Shown here one piece after another: positions 59,258-64,000 of a stretch of DNA of 64,000 nucleotides (within the stretch, counting starts at the first letter, position 1; every line of letters begins with the position of its first letter). The notes under the pieces were generated by a model. It made no database searches. It was not told the DNA's origin and worked only from the letters and a program-made list of their open reading frames with translations. The translations under genes were made by a program, and so were the position numbers. The stretch covers positions 372,001 through 436,000 of the forward strand of contig NZ_JAKLTQ010000002.1 in NCBI RefSeq assembly GCF_022012395.1, written 5' to 3'. Origin of the DNA: Arthrobacter hankyongi (GTDB lineage Bacteria > Actinomycetota > Actinomycetes > Actinomycetales > Micrococcaceae).

Positions 59258-60651
59258 CAGCGGTGCACCGCCTGGATGGCGGCGGTGATGGCGGCGCCGA
59301 TCGCCGCCACGTCCCCGGCGGAGCAGAGGTACGGCGGCATCGTGTAGACGAGGTTGCGGAACGGCCGCACCCAGACGCCGCGCTCCAGCGCGGCCCGGGT
59401 GACGGCCGGGACGTTCACCGGCCGGTCGAGTTCGACGACGCCGACCGCACCGACGACGCGCACGTCCCGGACCGCCGGCAGTCCGGCCGCCGGGGCCAGC
59501 GAGGCGCGCAGCCCCTGCTGCACCCGCAGGACCTGGTCCTGCCAGCCGGCGTCCGCCAGCAGGTCCAGCGAAGCGGAGGCCACGGCGCAGGCCAGCGGGT
59601 TGGCCATGAAGGTGGGCCCGTGCAGCAGGGCCCGGAATTCGGACGCCGTGATGACCGCGGCGACGCCGGCCGAGCACAGCACGGCGGCCAGCGTCAGGTA
59701 GCCGCCGGTCAGGGCCTTGCCCACGCACATGACATCGGGCACCACCCCGGCCCACTCACCGGCGAAGAGCCTGCCGGTGCGGCCGAAGCCGGTGGCGATC
59801 TCGTCGAAGATCAGCAGCAGCCCGTGCTCGTCGGCCACCCGGCGCAGCGCCTGCAGGCACTCGGGCGCGTAGACGTGCATGCCGCCGGCGCCCTGCAGCA
59901 CCGGCTCCACGATGATCCCGGCCAGCTCGTGCCCGTGCAGCCCGACGGCGGCTTCCAGCTCCGCCACCCACGCCGCCACGTCAGTGGGATCGGAGCGCAG
60001 CACGCCGTCGGACGGATCGCCGGACAGCCGCGCGGCCGGCGGCCGGGGCAGGAAATGCTGCGCGGGCAGTGAGGGGAAGGCCGAATGCATGCCATCGACC
60101 GGGTCGCACACGCTCATCGCGCCGAAGGTATCCCCGTGGTAGCCGCCGCGCAGGGCCAGGAACGCGTGCCGCCCCGGCCGCCCGGCGGCCGCCTGGTACT
60201 GCACGGCCAGCTTCAGCGCCACCTCCACGGAGACCGAGCCGGAATCGGCGAAGAACACATGCCGCAGCGGGTCCGGGGCCAGCGCCACCAGTTGCTCGGC
60301 CAGCCGGACCGCCGGCTCGTGCGTGAGCCCGCCGAACATGACATGGCTGAACTTCCCGGCCTGCTCCCGGAGCGCGTCGTCGAGCACCGGATGCCGGTAG
60401 CCGTGGATGGCGGACCACCAGGAACTCATCGCGTCCACCGCCTCGAAGCGGGCCCCATCCGCTGCCTGAAGCCGCAGCCGGACCCCGTCCGCACCGGTGA
60501 CGGCGTAGGGTGCGGGCCCGTCCAGCGGGGCGTACGGGTGCCAGAGCAGGCCGCGGTCGCGGTCGATCAACGAGCCGCGGTCGACCAGCGAAGCGCCGGC
60601 CGGCAGCGCCGCATTAGGCAGCGAAATGCCGGGCGCTGCCGCCTCAGGCAT
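59257..60651 (-). CDS. bioA: Adenosylmethionine-8-amino-7-oxononanoate aminotransferase
   Basis: 464 residues, class III aminotransferase. [12 protein letters not shown] near 36 and [13 protein letters not shown] near 75 are BioA signatures. [30 protein letters not shown] and the PLP-binding [12 protein letters not shown] and [14 protein letters not shown] follow. It converts 7-keto-8-aminopelargonate to 7,8-diaminononanoate using SAM as amino donor. ATG 60651 overlaps the last 8 bases of bioB. Confidence 0.95.
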   Translation of the reverse strand: MPEAAAPGISLPNAALPAGASLVDRGSLIDRDRGLLWHPYAPLDGPAPYAVTGADGVRLRLQAADGARFEAVDAMSSWWSAIHGYRHPVLDDALREQAGKFSHVMFGGLTHEPAVRLAEQLVALAPDPLRHVFFADSGSVSVEVALKLAVQYQAAAGRPGRHAFLALRGGYHGDTFGAMSVCDPVDGMHSAFPSLPAQHFLPRPPAARLSGDPSDGVLRSDPTDVAAWVAELEAAVGLHGHELAGIIVEPVLQGAGGMHVYAPECLQALRRVADEHGLLLIFDEIATGFGRTGRLFAGEWAGVVPDVMCVGKALTGGYLTLAAVLCSAGVAAVITASEFRALLHGPTFMANPLACAVASASLDLLADAGWQDQVLRVQQGLRASLAPAAGLPAVRDVRVVGAVGVVELDRPVNVPAVTRAALERGVWVRPFRNLVYTMPPYLCSAGDVAAIGAAITAAIQAVHR

Positions 60652-61741
60652 TGGGGGCAAGCCCGGTTCCGGCGCCGCGGCGCCGGATCGCAGGTTCGAC
60701 GGTGCCGGCCGCCGCGCTGTCGTCGTCCGTCCCGCCGGCCGCGGCGGGAACTGCCGCGCCCGCGGGGGCCAGCACGGTGAAGCCGGCGTCGGCAATCATG
60801 TCCAGGTCCGCCTGGGCGGCTTGGCCCTCGCTGGTCAGGTAGTCGCCGAGGAACAGCGAGTTGGCCACGTGCAGGGCCAGCGGCTGCAGCGAACGCAGGT
60901 GCATTTCCCGCCCGCCGGCCATCCGCAGCTCGGTGTCCGGGCAGGCGAAGCGCACCAGCGCCAGGATCCGCAGGCAGTGCGCCGGGGTCAGCAGCCAGGT
61001 GCCTTCCAGCGGGGTGCCGTCGAAGGGCATCAGGAAGTTGACCGGGATCGAGTCGCTGCCCAGCTCGCGCAGGGCGAAGACCGCATCGATCAGCTCCTCG
61101 TTGCTCTCGCCCATGCCCACGATCAGGCCCGAGCAGGGGGAGAGGCCGGCGTCCTTGGCCTTGCCCACGGTGCGCACCCGGTCCGCGTAGTCGTGGGTGG
61201 TGCAGATGTCGGCGTAGTTGGATTCGCTGGTGTTGAGGTTGTGGTTGTAGGCATCCACCCCCGCGGCCTTGAGCCTGTCCGCCTGACCGTCCTTGAGGAT
61301 GCCCAGGCAGGCACAGACCTCCACGTGCGGGTGCTCGTCCTTGAGCCCCTGGACCATGGTGGCCACCCGGTCCACGTCCCGGTCGGTGGGGCCCTTGCCG
61401 CTGGCCACCAGGCAGACCCGGGAGGCGCCGGCGCGGATGCCGCTGGCGGCCTGCTCGGCGGCCTCTTCCGGCTTGAGCCAGGTGTACTTGAGGATTTCGG
61501 CGGCCGAGCCCAGGCGCTGCGAGCAGTAGGTGCAGTCCTCCGGGCACAGGCCGGACTTGAGGTTGACGAGGTAGTTCACCTTGACGGTGTCGGCGAAGTG
61601 GGCGCGGCGCAGCTTCGCGGCCGCGGCCACCAGCTCCAGCAGTTCGTCGTCGGCGGAGGCGAGGATGGCCTGGGCGTCCTCGCGGGTCAGGATGCCGCCG
61701 GCCAGCTGCCGGTCGGCCAGGTTATGGAAGGAATTGAACAC
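60644..61741 (-). CDS. bioB: Biotin synthase
   Basis: 365 residues, radical SAM enzyme. The cluster motif CPEDCTYC has Cys 66, 70 and 73. [28 protein letters not shown] and the [2Fe-2S] region [11 protein letters not shown] are present. It inserts sulfur into dethiobiotin. The first 330 residues match the family; the last 35 are a low-complexity Ala/Gly/Arg tail. The start is GTG 61741, in the centre of a palindrome, with no Shine-Dalgarno site, so the transcript may be leaderless. Confidence 0.95.
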   Translation of the reverse strand: MFNSFHNLADRQLAGGILTREDAQAILASADDELLELVAAAAKLRRAHFADTVKVNYLVNLKSGLCPEDCTYCSQRLGSAAEILKYTWLKPEEAAEQAASGIRAGASRVCLVASGKGPTDRDVDRVATMVQGLKDEHPHVEVCACLGILKDGQADRLKAAGVDAYNHNLNTSESNYADICTTHDYADRVRTVGKAKDAGLSPCSGLIVGMGESNEELIDAVFALRELGSDSIPVNFLMPFDGTPLEGTWLLTPAHCLRILALVRFACPDTELRMAGGREMHLRSLQPLALHVANSLFLGDYLTSEGQAAQADLDMIADAGFTVLAPAGAAVPAAAGGTDDDSAAAGTVEPAIRRRGAGTGLAPNA

Positions 61742-61748
61742 TGTTCAA
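61734..61748. promoter_or_regulatory. BioQ-type operator overlapping the bioB start codon
   Basis: TTGAACA-C-TGTTCAA is a perfect 15-base palindrome between bioB and the divergent TetR gene. The TGAAC...GTTCA core is like the known actinobacterial BioQ box. The GTG of bioB (61741-61739) starts at its central base. Confidence 0.75.
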
Positions 61749-61829
61749 TCGTGCGTGGCGCGATGCCGGTTGTCAATGATGTTGCCCGGATGTTGCATGA
61801 TGGAGTCCGGAGAGGAAGGGGAGGCGGCG

Positions 61830-62399
61830 GTGGCCCTAACGCGCGAGCAGATCGTCGACGCTGCGCTGTCGATCCTGACCAGCTACGGTCTCGCGGACCT
61901 GTCCATGCGGCGGCTGGCCAAGGAACTGGAGGTCCAGCCGGGCGCGCTGTACTGGCATGTGAAGAACAAGCAGGAACTGCTCACCGTGCTGGCCGAGCGC
62001 ATCCTTGCCCCGGTCACCGTGGCCGGGGGGCCGGACCTGCGGGCCGGCGCGCGGCAGGCCGCGCAGGACATCCGGGCCGCGCTGCTGGCCGTGCCCGGGG
62101 CGGCCGACGTCGTCGCCCTGGCACAGGTGCTCAGGCCGGAACTGCTGCTGCCGCTGCGCGACCTCGAAGCCATGCTGGCGGCCGGGCCGCTCACCGGACA
62201 GCAGGCGCGCTGGGGTGCCCGGACGTTGATCCACTACATCCTGGGCACGGTGGCGGAGGAACAGACCCACGCCGAACTGGCGCAGGCAGGCCTGCTGCCG
62301 GCCGGGAAGGACGACGGCGAAGCGTTCCTGTTCGGCGTCGATACCGTGCTGGCCGGGCTGCTGCCCGGGCCCGTCGGAGGCTCCCGCCCCGCTTCATGA
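61830..62399 (+). CDS. bioQ: TetR-family regulator, BioQ-like
   Basis: 189 residues. The N-terminal HTH ALTREQIVDAALSILTSYGLADLSMRRLAKELEVQPGALYWHVKNKQELL occupies residues 2-50. The rest is a short helical ligand domain (VVALAQVLRPELLLPLRDLEAML, FGVDTVLAGLL). The start GTG 61830 has GGAAGGGGAGG upstream; ATG 61797 or 61800 in frame would add 10-11 residues. It is divergent from the biotin operon with a BioQ-type palindrome between them, so it is inferred to repress biotin synthesis. The TetR fold itself is clear. Confidence 0.85.
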   Translation: MALTREQIVDAALSILTSYGLADLSMRRLAKELEVQPGALYWHVKNKQELLTVLAERILAPVTVAGGPDLRAGARQAAQDIRAALLAVPGAADVVALAQVLRPELLLPLRDLEAMLAAGPLTGQQARWGARTLIHYILGTVAEEQTHAELAQAGLLPAGKDDGEAFLFGVDTVLAGLLPGPVGGSRPAS

Positions 62400-62424
62400 C
62401 TGTGCGCCGGACCCACGAACCGCC

Positions 62425-62484
62425 ACCGAGTGTGCGTGAGGCCCACGTTCCAGCCTTGGAACGTGGGCCTCACGCACACTCGGT
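62425..62484. repeat. Long perfect inverted repeat, 28-bp arms, 4-base loop
   Basis: 62425-62452 and 62457-62484 are exact reverse complements around GCCT. It lies between the convergent bioQ and metQ genes. The arms contain GTGTGCGTGAGGCCCACG. It may terminate both genes, but it is much longer than a usual terminator and lacks a T-run, so it resembles a repetitive extragenic palindrome. Confidence 0.75.
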
Positions 62485-62505
62485 GCGATTTATGTGGCTG
62501 CGGAC

Positions 62506-63420
62506 TTACTTGGCGTCCACCGGCAGCAGCAGTCCCTTGACCGACGGGTCGGTCCGCAGGAAGTCCTGGACCTCCGGGTCCTTGAAGGCCTTGACCAGGC
62601 TCTTGATGTTCTCGGTGTTGGCATAATCCGAGCCGATGGTCAGCTGGCCGGCGAACTCGTCCGGGGCCGGCGGGGCGTAGATCTGCTGCTCGAGCGGGAC
62701 CTTGGCCGCGGTGTAGTACTCGGTGTAGCCGACGGCGGCGTCCAGGTCAGGCAGGGCGCGGGACTGGGCGGCGAAGTCCAGCAGCTTGAACTGGATGTTC
62801 TTCGGGTTCTCGACGATGTCCTTCTGCGTGGCCTGCCACTTGTTGATGCCGTCCTTGAGCTTGATCAGGCCGGCACGCTCGAGCAGCCACAGGCCCTGGG
62901 CCTCGTTGGCCGGATCCGAGTACAGCGAGACGACCGCGCCGTCGGGCAGCTCGTCGATGGACTTGTACTTGGCGGACCAGACGCCGAAGCCCCAGCGGAA
63001 TACCGGCGTGGCGGCGGTTTCCTTGAAGTCCGGGTTGGCCTCGAGGACCTGGGAGAGCCAGAGCTTGTGCTGGTAGACGGTCGCGGCCACCTCGCCGGTG
63101 CTGACCGCGCGGTTGAGCGTGTTGCTGTCGCTCAGGCCCTTGAACGCCACCTTGATGCCGTACTTGGGAGCCACTTCCTTGGCCACGAAGTTCACCAGGG
63201 ACTGCTCGGCCTGGTTGCCTTCGGCGGTCACCACGGTGAGCGTGGCGCCGGGCACCTCGTTGGGGGACTTGGCGCCGCCGAACAGGCTGGCGGCTGCCAG
63301 CGAGCCGGCAGCGACGACGGCGGCGCCGGCGCCGAGGACCCAGGGCAGTTTGCGGCGCTTGCGCACGGTAAAGCCATGGTCCTGCGGTGACGGGGAGTTC
63401 TGGTTTTCGGTGATGGTCAT
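62506..63420 (-). CDS. metQ: Methionine ABC transporter substrate-binding protein (MetQ/NlpA family)
   Basis: 304 residues. The N-terminus is basic (RKRRK) followed by one hydrophobic segment (about 27-48) with no lipobox Cys, so it is an uncleaved anchor or Sec signal, unlike the lipid-anchored MetQ of most bacteria. The NLPA fold follows: LTVVTAEGNQAEQSLVNFVAKEVAPKYGIKVAFKGLSDSN, VYQHKLWLSQVLE, SLYSDPANEAQGLWLLERAGLI, DLDAAVGYTEYY. It delivers methionine to the permease encoded downstream. The upstream ATPase gene (metN) would lie outside the window. Confidence 0.88.
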   Translation of the reverse strand: MTITENQNSPSPQDHGFTVRKRRKLPWVLGAGAAVVAAGSLAAASLFGGAKSPNEVPGATLTVVTAEGNQAEQSLVNFVAKEVAPKYGIKVAFKGLSDSNTLNRAVSTGEVAATVYQHKLWLSQVLEANPDFKETAATPVFRWGFGVWSAKYKSIDELPDGAVVSLYSDPANEAQGLWLLERAGLIKLKDGINKWQATQKDIVENPKNIQFKLLDFAAQSRALPDLDAAVGYTEYYTAAKVPLEQQIYAPPAPDEFAGQLTIGSDYANTENIKSLVKAFKDPEVQDFLRTDPSVKGLLLPVDAK

Positions 63421-63451
63421 GACGGATGGCCTTTCGAACAGGGTGGGGGGA

Positions 63452-64000
63452 TCAGTGGCGCAGGGCCGGGGTGGTGAACCGGACGAGCCGGTCCCCGAGC
63501 AGCTGCACCAGGGTGACGGTGAGGATCAGGATGACGATGGTGGCGAGCATGACCGTGTGGTCGAAGCGCTGGTAGCCGTAGGTCACGGCCACGTAGCCCA
63601 CGCCGCCGGCGCCGATGGTGCCGGCAATCGCGGAGTACTCGATCATGGCGATGGTATTGATGGTCAGGCCGCCGATGATGGCCGGCACCGCCTCGCCCAG
63701 CTGGGCGGTCCGGATGATCTGCAGCGGGGAGGCCCCCGAGGCCCGGGCGGCCTGGGTCACCGAGCGCGGCACATCCCGCAGGCAGTTCTCCACCAGCCGG
63801 GCGAAGAACGGGATGCCCGCCAGCGACATCGGCACGATGGCGGCGGGGATGCCGATGTTGGTGCCGGTGATCAGCCGGGTGAACGGCACGATTGCGGCCA
63901 TCAGGATCAGGAACGGCAGCGACCTGCCGATATTCACGATCCAGCTGAGCACGCCGTAGACGGCGCGGTTCTCGAACAGTCCGCCGGAGGCCATGTTGTG
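63452..64000 (-). CDS. metI: Methionine ABC transporter permease (MetI), 5' end outside window
   Basis: The frame is open to the end of the window; 182 residues are visible. The MetI signature GGLFENRAVYGVLSWIVNIGRSLPFLILMAAIVPFTRLI is followed by the EAA loop VTQAARASGASPLQIIRTAQLGEAVPAIIGGLTIN and EYSAIAGTIGAGGVGYVAVTYGYQRFD. The ATG at 63994 is internal by family comparison, so the real start lies beyond 64000. It lies 31 bases upstream of metQ on the same strand. Confidence 0.9.
   Translation of the reverse strand, partial: HNMASGGLFENRAVYGVLSWIVNIGRSLPFLILMAAIVPFTRLITGTNIGIPAAIVPMSLAGIPFFARLVENCLRDVPRSVTQAARASGASPLQIIRTAQLGEAVPAIIGGLTINTIAMIEYSAIAGTIGAGGVGYVAVTYGYQRFDHTVMLATIVILILTVTLVQLLGDRLVRFTTPALRH

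Noticed and set aside
59258-59755. Open extension of 166 codons in front of bioF
   Set aside because: It lies inside bioA in another frame; bioF homology begins at 59257.
1-64000. CRISPR array, tRNA or rRNA genes, prophage or intact insertion sequence
   Set aside because: No regularly spaced repeats, no tRNA-like cloverleaf, no rRNA-like conserved sequence, no transposase or integrase reading frame could be found by reading.

Overview
The window is high-GC DNA of an actinobacterium, most like Arthrobacter and its relatives (Micrococcaceae). The evidence is the strong G/C third-position bias, GTG and TTG starts behind AGGAGG-type sites, a maltokinase-cap protein, a BioQ-type TetR beside the biotin genes, and a general resemblance of the proteins to that group. 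Species-level placement is inference. It reads as a chromosomal region dominated by catabolism of aromatic compounds, flanked by housekeeping and surface-protein genes. No tRNA, rRNA, CRISPR array, intact insertion sequence or phage gene was seen.

Layout. 1-1241: the tail of a sulfatase and an FAH-family hydrolase. 1296-2413: a frameshifted YhcG/DUF1016 nuclease gene. 2524-7166: a maltokinase-cap protein, then a block of exported or membrane proteins. Two of these share a small Cys-Tyr-Trp domain present in three copies. 7213-12828: small soluble and membrane proteins, an AlkC-like DNA repair protein, a decayed dihydrofolate-reductase-family pseudogene, a YciI protein and RtcB. 13131-20029: scattered aromatic-catabolism units, namely an extradiol dioxygenase, an MHS transporter, an FMN-dependent monooxygenase, a LysR regulator and a 4-cresol dehydrogenase/vanillyl-alcohol-oxidase-type flavoenzyme.

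21011-33529 is one long, mostly overlapping gene string behind an 18-bp perfect palindrome. It contains mhpB-, mhpC- and mhpD-like genes, an NTF2-like protein, an HpaI-type aldolase, an mhpA-like hydroxylase, a NitT/TauT-type ABC importer, a Baeyer-Villiger monooxygenase of the 4-hydroxyacetophenone (HAPMO) type, a TetR regulator and an SDR. 33608-45700 is a second cluster: a GntR regulator, a second HAPMO paralogue, a carboxylesterase, an HpaB-type hydroxylase, an MmgE/PrpD protein, a flavin reductase fused to a GntR-like HTH plus FCD sensor, another FAD hydroxylase, an FAH hydrolase and an NTF2-like protein. Together they suggest uptake of an aryl ketone or phenylpropanoid, Baeyer-Villiger oxidation to an ester, ester hydrolysis to a phenol, ring hydroxylation, meta cleavage and hydrolysis to central metabolites. 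The substrate is not determined.

45768-51053: an NAD(P)-binding protein with a divergent HxlR regulator, then an AraC regulator divergent from a decarboxylase-like / dehydrogenase / MHS transporter / EthD operon. 51615-56349: xanthine dehydrogenase xdhABC. 56297-61741: a compact biotin operon on the minus strand (bioB-bioA-bioF-P450-bioD) with a BioQ-like TetR gene divergent. A perfect 15-bp palindrome covers the bioB start codon. 62425-62484 is a hairpin with 28-bp perfect arms. The window ends inside a MetQ-MetI methionine importer.
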